A stretch of DNA of 21,369 bases from an uncultured Collinsella sp. (GTDB lineage: Bacteria > Actinomycetota > Coriobacteriia > Coriobacteriales > Coriobacteriaceae): contig CATWVA010000029.1 of the NCBI GenBank assembly GCA_958354105.1, forward strand, positions 1 through 21,369. Reading direction: 5' to 3'. Each line of letters opens with the position of its first letter. Position 1 is the first letter of the stretch. Made by a program: the position numbers and the translations under genes. This document shows, in pieces, positions 14,532 through 21,269 of this stretch. The notes beneath the pieces are model-generated. The model was not told where the DNA came from and made no database searches. It was given only the letters and a program-made list of their open reading frames with translations.

Positions 14532-15545
14532 CTAGGCTTCGAGCAGGCCGAGCTGCGGGACGATTTCGTCACCGGCGGCCGTGCGACCGAGCGAGCGCGG
14601 AGCCAGATCGTCGAGAACCGCAGCGAGATCCCACGGCAACTCGTCACGACACTCGACGCGTTCCCCCGTCATGGGATGGTCGAACGCCACGCGCCAAGAA
14701 TGGAGGAACTGCCTGGTCAGGCCCTGATCGGCGCGTGCATCGCACTTGCCGTAGAGTGGATCGCCCACGCAGGCATGGTTGATATGGCGCATATGCACGC
14801 GAATCTGATGTGTGCGGCCCGTAAACAGGTGGCACTCGACGAGCGTGTAGCCGTCGTCGAAGCGTGTGGAATCGAAGCGCTCGAGGACCTTAAAGGTCGT
14901 AATGGCCTGGCGCGCGAAAGGATCGTCCGAAACCGCCATCTTGACACGGTCACGGGTGGAACGGGCAATGCCGGTGTTAATGGTTCCCTCATCCATAGCG
15001 ATATGACCGTGAACGAGCGTGATATAGCGGCGGTCGAGCGTGCGCGTGCGAATGAGATTTTGGAGCGCGCGCTGGGTGTCGTCGTCCTTAGCCGCAAGCA
15101 TGAGACCCGAGGTATCGCGATCCAAACGATGCACGATACCGGGGCGGTCCTCGCCCTGCACCGTGCCCAGATGGTCGATGCCGCAGTGATAGACCAGGGC
15201 ATTCGCGAGCGTACCGCTCTCATGACCATGCGCAGGATGGCACACCAGGCCGCGCTGCTTGGAGAGCACGATGAGATAGTCGTCCTCATAGCGAATGTCG
15301 AGCGGGATGGCCTCGGGAATCACATCGGTGGGGTCGTGCGGATCGGGCAAATCGACCGAAATACGGTCGCCGGCTCGCACGGCGTACTTTTTAGACAGGC
15401 AGGTCTCGCCATTGACTACTACGGCACCGCCCTCAATCAGATGCGCGCAGGCAGAGCGCGTAGGGCAGCCGTCATTGGCGCCCAGATAGGCGTCAAGACG
15501 CTGGCCAACAGCATCGTCGGCAACAAGGATATGGATGTCGGCCAT
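14532..15545 (-). CDS. RluA/RluD-family pseudouridine synthase
   Basis: A 337-residue enzyme with an N-terminal S4-type RNA-binding domain (about 13-70, GQRLDAYL and AVVVNGETCLSKKYAVRAGD) and the RluA catalytic domain. Motif I is IVHRLDRDTSGLMLAAK with catalytic Asp 142. DRRYITLVHG and GRTHQIRVHMRHINHACVGDPLYG are also conserved. It isomerises uridines in 23S rRNA; the S4 domain and the position next to lspA fit RluD or YlyB-type proteins, but the exact target sites cannot be told. Its ATG overlaps the lspA stop by one base (TAATG), showing coupling; this lspA-rluD pair is widespread. About 20 residues at the C-terminal end carry no recognised motif. Confidence 0.93.
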   Translation of the reverse strand: MADIHILVADDAVGQRLDAYLGANDGCPTRSACAHLIEGGAVVVNGETCLSKKYAVRAGDRISVDLPDPHDPTDVIPEAIPLDIRYEDDYLIVLSKQRGLVCHPAHGHESGTLANALVYHCGIDHLGTVQGEDRPGIVHRLDRDTSGLMLAAKDDDTQRALQNLIRTRTLDRRYITLVHGHIAMDEGTINTGIARSTRDRVKMAVSDDPFARQAITTFKVLERFDSTRFDDGYTLVECHLFTGRTHQIRVHMRHINHACVGDPLYGKCDARADQGLTRQFLHSWRVAFDHPMTGERVECRDELPWDLAAVLDDLAPRSLGRTAAGDEIVPQLGLLEA

Positions 15546-16126
15546 TAGCGCTCATTCCTTTCGCGAATCTTGCGGGCACGCTCACCACGCTGCTTGGCTT
15601 TGCGCTTGGCGCGGGCCTCGTCACGAGCGTTAAGCTCGGCGGTCGCATCGACCTCACGGGCCGCAGGGCTCAAGAACATGTAGCCGATGAGGGCAAGCAC
15701 AACGCCTACGGTGATGCCGATATCGGCCACGTTAAAGACGGGAAAGTCGATGAAGGTGGTGGCAATAAAATCGGTCACAAAGCCAAAAGTCAGACGGTCG
15801 ATCGCGTTGCCAATGGCGCCGCCCGCGACCATAGCCATGCCCACCACCTCCAAGCGAGCAAGCTGGGGCGCGCGAAGCAAGTACACGGCAATAGCGATAA
15901 TGACCGCCAACGCCAGCACGGCAAACGCGATGCCATGCCCCTCGCCCATGCTAAAGGCAGCACCGATATTGCGGACAAATAGAAAGTCGATGACACCGGG
16001 GATGACGGTCACATGAAAAGCGTCGCCCACGGCACGGACCGCAAGCTTGGTTAGCTGGTCAACAAGCAGCACAACCAGCGCCACCCCACCAGCAACACCC
16101 AACCGCCAACGCAAAGGCGGCGTCAT
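15545..16126 (-). CDS. lspA: Lipoprotein signal peptidase (signal peptidase II)
   Basis: An aspartyl protease that removes signal peptides from lipidated prolipoproteins in the cytoplasmic membrane. Four transmembrane segments and the family motifs are present: VVLLVDQLTKLAV, FVRNIGAAFSM, GGAIGNAIDR (first catalytic Asp) and FNVADIGI (second catalytic Asp in NxAD). After the last helix comes a ~40-residue highly charged tail (VDATAELNARDEARAKRKAK, then Arg/Lys/Glu) that most LspA proteins lack. The ATG at 16126 (MTPPLRW) fits the family start, although GGGG sits very close to it. An in-frame TTG at 16144 with AGGGG six bases upstream is a real alternative and would add six residues. Translation is coupled to rluD. 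Confidence 0.94.
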   Translation of the reverse strand: MTPPLRWRLGVAGGVALVVLLVDQLTKLAVRAVGDAFHVTVIPGVIDFLFVRNIGAAFSMGEGHGIAFAVLALAVIIAIAVYLLRAPQLARLEVVGMAMVAGGAIGNAIDRLTFGFVTDFIATTFIDFPVFNVADIGITVGVVLALIGYMFLSPAAREVDATAELNARDEARAKRKAKQRGERARKIRERNER

Positions 16127-16144
16127 ATCCCCAGCACGACCCAA

Positions 16145-16384
16145 ATCAATCCCCTACCCTCAAGAACATCGAATTCCGTTTAACGCAAATCAATATCTTA
16201 TATTGACCAGCAACGAAATAGCCGATGATTCGTTACCGACAGCGAAAACCCGCCAGAGCGAGCAAGGTGCCTTGAAACAAGGCGGCATTGACCTTCTGGT
16301 CATGCCGCCGAAGTTGAAAGGCAGATTGCCGCTCTGGCGGGTTTGCAGCGTCAACCGGTTACGCGGTTTGGTAAAACCGCGTAA
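16145..16384. other. Intergenic region between ileS and lspA, rich in inverted repeats
   Basis: No coding sequence is supported here. It contains the 12-bp hairpin at the ileS stop, the ~100-nt foldback described separately, and, at 16191-16205, a small AT-rich palindrome (CAATAT, CTT, ATATTG). The palindrome lies about 65 bases upstream of lspA and could be part of its promoter or an operator. I could not fit convincing -35/-10 boxes for lspA. Confidence 0.6.
16245..16345. repeat. ~100-nt foldback element, possible MITE or compound terminator
   Basis: A perfect 15-bp terminal inverted repeat, AAACCCGCCAGAGCG (16246-16260) with its complement at 16330-16344. It encloses a second stem: GGCGGCATTGACC (16281-16293) pairs with GGTCATGCCGCC (16298-16309) with one bulged T and loop TTCT. 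TGCCTT/AAGGCA can pair in between, so the whole unit folds into one long hairpin. CAGCG occurs on both sides (16240-16244 and 16346-16350), as a target duplication would. On the minus strand the stem is followed by TTTT, so it could also terminate ileS. Confidence 0.72.
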
Positions 16385-16385
16385 C
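16358..16385 (-). terminator. 12-bp hairpin at the ileS stop codon
   Basis: GTTACGCGGTTT (16358-16369) and AAACCGCGTAAC (16374-16385) form a perfect 12-bp stem with loop GGTA. The stem base includes the first base of the ileS TAG stop. There is no T-run after it in the minus direction, so it is more likely an RNA 3'-end stabiliser, or the first of two stacked structures, than a complete intrinsic terminator. Confidence 0.5.
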
Positions 16386-19186
16386 TACAAAGCCTCCGCG
16401 CAGCGCTTGCAGATGTGAGCGTGGCCGTTGTACTCGCCGACGGTGGTGCGATAGTTCCAGCAACGGTCGCAGCACTCGCCCTCGGCTGCCTCGATGGCAA
16501 CGGAGAGTTCCTCGCCCTGGGTCAGCTCAACATCGGAAACGATGTAGAACTCGGCCAGGTCGACGGCCTTATCGCCGGTCAGCAGCGCGTACATCTCGGC
16601 GGGAACGACCGCCTTGACGCGGACCTGCTGGCTCTTGGTGAAGGTACCGGCGGAGCGGGCATCCTCAAGGGCCTTGGTCACGGCGCTACGGAGCTCGAGT
16701 GAAGCCTCGAGCACGCCCTCAAACTCATTGGCCTCGTCGAACGTGATGGGCGATTTGTACCAATCGAGCAGCGCGGCGTACTTCTGGTGATCGACGCAGC
16801 CGGCGGGCGCATAGGCCATGGCCTCGTCAACCGTGTAGGACAGGATCGGCTGAAGGTCGCGCATGAGCATCGAGAAGAGCTCGGCCAGCACGGTCTGGGC
16901 GCTGCGGCGCTCGAGCGAGCCGGGCTTCTCACAGTACAGACGGTCCTTCAGGGCGTCGAGATACACGTTGGAGAGCTCGGTAACCACGAAGTCGTAGAGC
17001 GCACGGTAAGCGCGCGGGAACTCGTAGCAAGAGTAAGCGTCGTCGACCTCGGCCTGGACCTGGGTCAGACGGGCAACCATGAGCTTGTCGAGCGGCAACA
17101 GGTCGGCAAAGGCGACGCCGTCAGTCTCGGGCTCAAACTGGCCCTCGAGCTCGGAGAGCAGGAAGCGCAGCGTGTTGCGGAAACGACGGTAGGCATCGGA
17201 CGTACGAGCGAGGATCTCGTGGTCGATGGAAACGTCGGAGCTGGTATCGACCGAGGCAACCCACAGGCGGATGATGTCGGCACCCATTTCGTCGCAGACC
17301 TTGTTGGGGTCGATGACGTTGCCGAGCGACTTGGACATCTTACGGCCCTGGCCGTCGAGGGTGAAGCCCTGCGAGACGACCGCCTTGTACGGAGCGTGGC
17401 CGTTGGCACCCACCGAGGTGAGCAGCGAGCTCTGGAACCAACCGCGGTGCTGGTCGGAACCCTCGAGGTACACATCCGCCGGATACTCCAGCTCGGGACG
17501 GTACTCGCAGACGGCCTTCCAGGAGACGCCGGAATCCCACCACACGTCGAGGATGTCCTTATCGGCCTTGAGGTGATGACCGCCGCACTTGGGGCAGACA
17601 CAGGCCTCGCCCAGGTAGCTCTCGGGAGCGTCGGTGAACCAGGCGTCTGAGCCCTTCTCGTGGAAGAGCTTGATGACGGCGTCGAGCGTGGCGTCGTTCA
17701 TGACCTTCTCGCCGCAGTCGGCGCAGGTGTAGCTGGGGATAGGTACGCCCCAGTTGCGCTGACGGCTGATGCACCAGTCGGGACGCTGCTCGACCATGGC
17801 GCCGATGCGGTTAGCGGCGTGAGCCGGATACCACTTGACGTTCTCGCGGACCTCCTTGCCAGCCTGCTCGCGCAAACCGGTCTTGTCCATCGAGACAAAC
17901 CACTGGTCGGTGGCACGGAAGAGCACCGGGTGCTTGCAGCGCCAGCAGTGCGGATAGCTGTGCGTGATCTTCTTCTCGAGGACCAGGGTGCCGCGCTCGC
18001 GCAGGAACTCGATGATGTGCGGGTTGGCCTCGTCGGTATCCATGCCGCTGAAGGGGCCACCGGTGCCAAACTCCTCGCCGGTGTAGAACTTGCCGTCGTC
18101 ATCGACCGGCATGCAAATGTCGGTGATACCCTCCTTGAGGCAGGCGAAGTAGTCGTCGACGCCGTGGCCGGGAGAGTTGTGGACGATACCGGTACCGTCA
18201 TCGACACCGACGTAATCGGCCAGCAGCGCCACGCCCTCAACACCGTCAAAGATCGGCTGCTTGTAGTGAATGTGATGGAAGGTCTCGGCGGGAACCACAT
18301 AGGGCTTGCCGTCGACCACAACCGGGGTGTACTCCCAGCCAAACTCCTCGCAGCACTTGGGAGCCAGGTCCTCGAGCATGACCTCGGCGCGGCCGTCGTG
18401 CTCAACGGCGACGTAGGCGGCGCCGGGCTTGAGAGAAACTGCCTGGTCGGAGGGGATGGTCCACGGCGTGGTCGTCCAGATGATAAAGTCAACCGGGCCA
18501 TCGAAGTTCTCGAGGCCGGCGGGCTTGGAGGTCATCTCAAAGCGCACGAAAATGGACGGGCTCGTCTCGTCGGAGTACTCAATCTCGGCCTCAGCGAGTG
18601 CGGTGTGGCAGTGCTTGCACCAGTGGACGGGCTTGTGACCGCGATAAATCATGCCCTTGTCGAACATGGCCTTGAAGACCTCGATGTCGGCGGCGTCGTG
18701 CTGGTGATAGAGCGTCAAATAGGGGTTGTCCCAATCGCCGAGCACGCCCAGGCGACGGAAGCCCGCCTTCTGCAGCTCAATGTTCTCGACAGCAAACTCG
18801 TTGCAGAGCTCGCGGATCTTGGCCGTGGAGGTCTGGTTGAACTTCTCGGTGCCGAGCTTCTCCTCGACCTTGTGCTCAATCGGCTGGCCATGGCAGTCCC
18901 AACCGGGGACATAGGGAACCTCATAGCCCTGCATCATCCAGTAGCGGTTGATCATGTCCTTGGAGATCTTGTTCATGGCATGGCCGATGTGGATCGGGCC
19001 GTTGGCGTACGGAGGACCGTCGTGCAGCACGAACTTCTTATGACCCTCGTTCTTCTTCAGAACCTGCTCGTAGACCTTGTTGTCCTGCCAGTCCTTGAGT
19101 CGCTTGGGCTCGGACTTGGAAAGACCGGCACGCATGGGAAAACCGGTCTTGGGCAGATTCATCGTCTGCTTGTACTCGTTTGCCAC
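16385..19186 (-). CDS. ileS: Isoleucine--tRNA ligase
   Basis: A full-length 933-residue class Ia synthetase of the bacterial type. The HIGH signature is intact (66-69, in ANGPIHIGHAMNKI) and KMSKS lies at 616-620 in GRKMSKSLGN. The CP1 editing domain has WTTTPWTIPSD (about 237-247) and GTGIVHNSPGHGVDDY (about 332-347). Anticodon-binding helices follow, then the C-terminal zinc finger CCDRCWNY and CKRCAEAL. Additional Cys pairs (CADCGEK, CPKCGGH near 488-535) are an internal zinc-like insertion. The start is GTG at 19186, preceded by AAAGGGG. Expression is controlled by the T-box in its leader, so it is induced when uncharged tRNA-Ile accumulates. Confidence 0.97.
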   Translation of the reverse strand: MANEYKQTMNLPKTGFPMRAGLSKSEPKRLKDWQDNKVYEQVLKKNEGHKKFVLHDGPPYANGPIHIGHAMNKISKDMINRYWMMQGYEVPYVPGWDCHGQPIEHKVEEKLGTEKFNQTSTAKIRELCNEFAVENIELQKAGFRRLGVLGDWDNPYLTLYHQHDAADIEVFKAMFDKGMIYRGHKPVHWCKHCHTALAEAEIEYSDETSPSIFVRFEMTSKPAGLENFDGPVDFIIWTTTPWTIPSDQAVSLKPGAAYVAVEHDGRAEVMLEDLAPKCCEEFGWEYTPVVVDGKPYVVPAETFHHIHYKQPIFDGVEGVALLADYVGVDDGTGIVHNSPGHGVDDYFACLKEGITDICMPVDDDGKFYTGEEFGTGGPFSGMDTDEANPHIIEFLRERGTLVLEKKITHSYPHCWRCKHPVLFRATDQWFVSMDKTGLREQAGKEVRENVKWYPAHAANRIGAMVEQRPDWCISRQRNWGVPIPSYTCADCGEKVMNDATLDAVIKLFHEKGSDAWFTDAPESYLGEACVCPKCGGHHLKADKDILDVWWDSGVSWKAVCEYRPELEYPADVYLEGSDQHRGWFQSSLLTSVGANGHAPYKAVVSQGFTLDGQGRKMSKSLGNVIDPNKVCDEMGADIIRLWVASVDTSSDVSIDHEILARTSDAYRRFRNTLRFLLSELEGQFEPETDGVAFADLLPLDKLMVARLTQVQAEVDDAYSCYEFPRAYRALYDFVVTELSNVYLDALKDRLYCEKPGSLERRSAQTVLAELFSMLMRDLQPILSYTVDEAMAYAPAGCVDHQKYAALLDWYKSPITFDEANEFEGVLEASLELRSAVTKALEDARSAGTFTKSQQVRVKAVVPAEMYALLTGDKAVDLAEFYIVSDVELTQGEELSVAIEAAEGECCDRCWNYRTTVGEYNGHAHICKRCAEAL

Positions 19187-19229
19187 GGTACCCCTTTCTT
19201 GTCATGGGCGCGCACGCCCTCTGGGCACC

Positions 19230-19266
19230 AAAAAAGCGCCCGTCCCTACAAGCTGGGACGAAGCGC
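19230..19266 (-). terminator. T-box-controlled terminator of the ileS leader
   Basis: On the minus strand GCGCTTCGTCCC (19266-19255) pairs with GGGACGGGCGC (19246-19236) with a small internal loop and an 8-nt apical loop, followed by six T (19235-19230). Its 5' arm shares CGCTT and CCC with the antiterminator, so only one of the two can form. Confidence 0.88.
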
Positions 19267-19510
19267 CACAAAACGGGCAGCCTGCCCGTAAAAGCTCTTC
19301 GCTTAACCACCCAGCTTAGATGCCCTCGCCCGCATATTCGCGCGCTCGCATCCGTTACTCGGCTGGCCTGTATCGACGGCCATCTCGGCGATGTCTACTA
19401 AGACGAACCTGCGCGGCACGTCCGTTGGGACCGCAGCTCCGGGGTGATTTTCATCGGTCGCATGCGCGGGTTCTCAGCACTCCCCGCTCTCTGTAGCATG
19501 CGGATGGCCG
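19230..19510 (-). promoter_or_regulatory. T-box riboswitch, tRNA-Ile specific (ileS leader)
   Basis: Stem I can close with CGGCCATC (19510-19503) against GATGGCCG (19384-19377). The k-turn-like AGAGAG, a GCGGG/CCCGC hairpin and GAGAA are present. The specifier codon ATC (19448-19446) sits in the usual GAAA-ATC-ACC context and is followed by GGAGC, which fits isoleucine. The T-box core is AAGCTGGGTGG (19317-19307). TGGT (19309-19306) can pair with the tRNA 3' end ACCA. The antiterminator forms from AAGCTGGG/CCCAGCTT (19257-19250) plus AAGCG/CGCTT (19304-19300 with 19265-19261). It excludes the terminator at 19230-19266. The transcription start was not located. Confidence 0.92.
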
Positions 19511-19672
19511 ACTACTCGTCCCCATCAACGCTTATGCGGAGTATGCTAGCACGTTCCGTGCCGGCGAAAAACCCTCAACACTGGTTTTATACGTTCAAAA
19601 TTTCTTGCGGCCGTGGACCTTCTCTTGGAGCAAAATACCTGTAAGCACTTTATCGAACGAAAGAAGGTACCT

Positions 19673-20755
19673 ATGCGCACAATTGGAATGAGCGACTATA
19701 CCGTCGGCGAAGACTGCTTTGACGAGCTGCCCGGAGCGCTGGCCGAATACGGAGCGACCAAGGTCGCAATCATCGGTGGCAAGCGGGCACTGGCCGCAGC
19801 ACTTCCCGGTATCGAAGCTGCGCTGGCAGGTACCGACGTCGAGATTCTGGAGACGCGCGTCTATGGCACCAACAGTACACGTGCCAATATCGCCAAGGTC
19901 GTGAACTCCCCTGCCTGCCAGGAAGCCGAGGTACTCATCGCCTGCGGCGGCGGCAAGGCACTCGACACCGTCAAGACGGCGGCCATCGAGCTCAAGAAGA
20001 TCGTCTTTACGGTGCCGACGATCTGCTCCAACTGCTCGGCCGCGACCGCCATTGCCGTTGTGTACAACGACGACGGCTCGCTCGAGGGCTATTCGTACCC
20101 CAATCGCCCCGCGCACATCTTCATCAACCCCAAGATCATCGCCGAGGCACCGGCGGAGTACTTCTGGGCCGGCGTGGGCGATGCCCTGTCCAAGCAGCCC
20201 GAGGTCGAGTACGCCACGAGCGCCGGTAACCTGGAGCACACCGCCGGTCTTGGCCTGGCACTCGCGCACACCTGTTCCGAGCCGCTGTTTACCTATGGCG
20301 TGCAGGGTCTTGAGGACGTGCGCCAGGACCAGTCGACCGAAGCCGTCAAGCAGATCGCGCTCGACATCGTGGTCAACACGGGCTATGTCTCGAACCTGAC
20401 CAACCAAAACGATTACTACTACAACTCGAGCGTGGCGCACGCGTTCTACAACGCTTCCTGCAGCATTCCGCGCGAGGGCTCCTACCTGCACGGTGAGGTC
20501 GTGAGCCTGGGCGTGCTGGTGCTGTTCGCCTACACGGGCGACACCGAGAACCTTAAGCGCTACGCCGCCTTCAACAAGCAGATGGGCCTGCCCGTGACGC
20601 TTGAGCAGGTCGGGCTTTCTGAGGCCGACATACCTGCCCTGTGCGAGTACGCGCACGCCACCAACGAATGGAAGCAGGGCAACCCGGAGCCCTTCACCGA
20701 CGAGAAGTTCGCCGCCGCCATCAAGGCCGCCGACGCTTACGGCCACACGCTCTAG
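19673..20755 (+). CDS. Iron-containing alcohol dehydrogenase, glycerol dehydrogenase-like (GldA/HcxA group)
   Basis: A 360-residue NAD(P)-dependent dehydrogenase of the type III (iron-containing) family. The nucleotide loop is CGGGKALDTVK (about 91-101), followed by PTICSNCSAATAIAVVY. The three metal ligands of GldA-type enzymes are in place: Asp170 (GVGDALSK), His256 (VAHAFYN) and His273 (YLHGEVVSLG). It should oxidise or reduce a small polyol or hydroxy/keto compound. Glycerol is one candidate, 2-hydroxycarboxylates (as for YbdH/HcxA) another; the sequence does not decide. ATG 19673 has AAGAAGG about 5 bases upstream and gives the usual N-terminus; the longer frame from 19613 lacks a site. 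It stands alone, divergent from ileS, and ends 10 bases before a stem-loop element. Confidence 0.9.
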   Translation: MRTIGMSDYTVGEDCFDELPGALAEYGATKVAIIGGKRALAAALPGIEAALAGTDVEILETRVYGTNSTRANIAKVVNSPACQEAEVLIACGGGKALDTVKTAAIELKKIVFTVPTICSNCSAATAIAVVYNDDGSLEGYSYPNRPAHIFINPKIIAEAPAEYFWAGVGDALSKQPEVEYATSAGNLEHTAGLGLALAHTCSEPLFTYGVQGLEDVRQDQSTEAVKQIALDIVVNTGYVSNLTNQNDYYYNSSVAHAFYNASCSIPREGSYLHGEVVSLGVLVLFAYTGDTENLKRYAAFNKQMGLPVTLEQVGLSEADIPALCEYAHATNEWKQGNPEPFTDEKFAAAIKAADAYGHTL

Positions 20756-20765
20756 GACTGGCCCA

Positions 20766-20807
20766 AAACAACCACAAAGGAGACAGGCACCTTTCTGGTG
20801 GTTGTTT
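20766..20807 (+). repeat. Gene-end stem-loop element, copy 2
   Basis: AAACAACCACAAAGG (20766-20780) pairs with CCTTT plus GTGGTTGTTT (20790-20794 and 20798-20807), leaving a CTG bulge and the loop AGACAGGCA. In the sense direction of the dehydrogenase gene it matches copy 1 almost base for base through CCACAAAGG, GACAGGCACCTTT and TGGTGGTT. It starts 10 bases after the stop codon, as copy 1 starts 8 bases after its gene. The stem is followed by a T-poor end, so termination may need the next hairpin. Confidence 0.82.
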
Positions 20808-20835
20808 ATTGCTCCGGCATTCAGTTCGTACTTGA

Positions 20836-20874
20836 ACCCGATTCTTTACGAGAAAGGGTTCGGGTACGTTTTTT
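20836..20874 (+). terminator. Rho-independent terminator downstream of the dehydrogenase
   Basis: ACCCGATTCTTT (20836-20847) pairs with AAAGGGTTCGGGT (20853-20865) with two T-G wobbles, one bulged T and loop ACGAG. It is followed by ACG and six T (20869-20874). It would end the dehydrogenase transcript about 80-120 bases after its stop codon. Confidence 0.78.
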
Positions 20875-20928
20875 GTTTATCGGAAATTCTGCGGAAGGAC
20901 TACTCGGAACGGTAACAGGAACGAACAG

Positions 20929-20966
20929 AGGCAGGGTATCATCGTGGTGATGGTATCCTGCCTTTT
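20929..20966 (+). terminator. Strong terminator-like hairpin
   Basis: AGGCAGGGTATCATC (20929-20943) pairs with GATGGTATCCTGCCT (20949-20963) over 15 bp with two G-T wobbles and loop GTGGT. It is followed by TTTTGTTTT. No gene lies between it and the preceding terminator, so it is either a second terminator or a structure belonging to the accessory region. Confidence 0.6.
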
Positions 20967-21081
20967 GTTTTGCGGGATCAAGGTCGCTTTATGCGAACTT
21001 GATCGCCACTTATATGGCGCATTGATGGCAATTGCTGCGTACGTGCATACCGGGAGCCTGTACACCTCTGGCAAGGCGTAA

Positions 21082-21133
21082 CACACTAGACTTTGTTCCA
21101 AAGTCCGTGTGCTAAGGGGGGCAGGCCCCTTAG
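21082..21133 (+). other. Double hairpin resembling a MOBV-type transfer origin
   Basis: Hairpin 1: CACAC and GACTTT (21082-21094) pair with AAAGTC and GTGTG (21100-21111) around GTTCC. Hairpin 2: CTAAGGGG (21112-21119) pairs with CCCCTTAG (21126-21133). Nick regions of MOBV (Mob/Pre) plasmids such as pMV158 have an ACTTTA/TAAAGT repeat followed by ATAGTG-TG. The order here, AAAGT, two bases, GTGTG, is similar but one base shorter. No relaxase is visible, so this is a resemblance only. Confidence 0.35.
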
Positions 21134-21269
21134 AATTCCTGTGGAGTGTGTACTTCCGTGCGCAGGAAAACGGCAAAATTTCGCTATATCAGGGCGTTCT
21201 TTCATTGGAGAGTATGGTATACACGGCTTAGTTCAACAAATAAGAATTTATATATAAAGGAGAATATTG

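Larger units (their letters stand above)
20875..21269. other. Non-coding stretch with stacked hairpins
   Basis: No convincing gene. In order it holds the hairpin at 20929-20966, a nested stem at 20976-21004 (GATCAAG/CTTGATC enclosing TCGC/GCGA), a short stem at 21005-21018 (GCCA/TGGC), and the paired hairpins at 21082-21133. From about 21170 the sequence becomes AT-rich. Short open frames here have no ribosome sites or recognisable products. The density of structure suggests a control or transfer region of an accessory element. Confidence 0.55.

Noticed and set aside
17660..19291. 543-codon open frame on the plus strand
   Set aside because: Antisense to ileS and running into the T-box leader; composition is typical of a shadow frame and no ribosome site is seen.
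19546..19672. Promoters for ileS (minus) and the dehydrogenase (plus) in the divergent gap
   Set aside because: AT-rich patches such as TAGCAT/CATACT and TTTATA exist, but none pairs with a convincing -35 at 16-18 bases.
19595..20746. 383-codon open frame on the minus strand opposite the dehydrogenase
   Set aside because: The plus-strand frame carries all three metal ligands and the NAD loop of the iron alcohol dehydrogenases; the minus frame has no recognisable motif.
20877..21176. 99-codon minus-strand frame
   Set aside because: Covers the stacked hairpins, lacks a ribosome site and shows no domain; the structural signals explain the sequence better.
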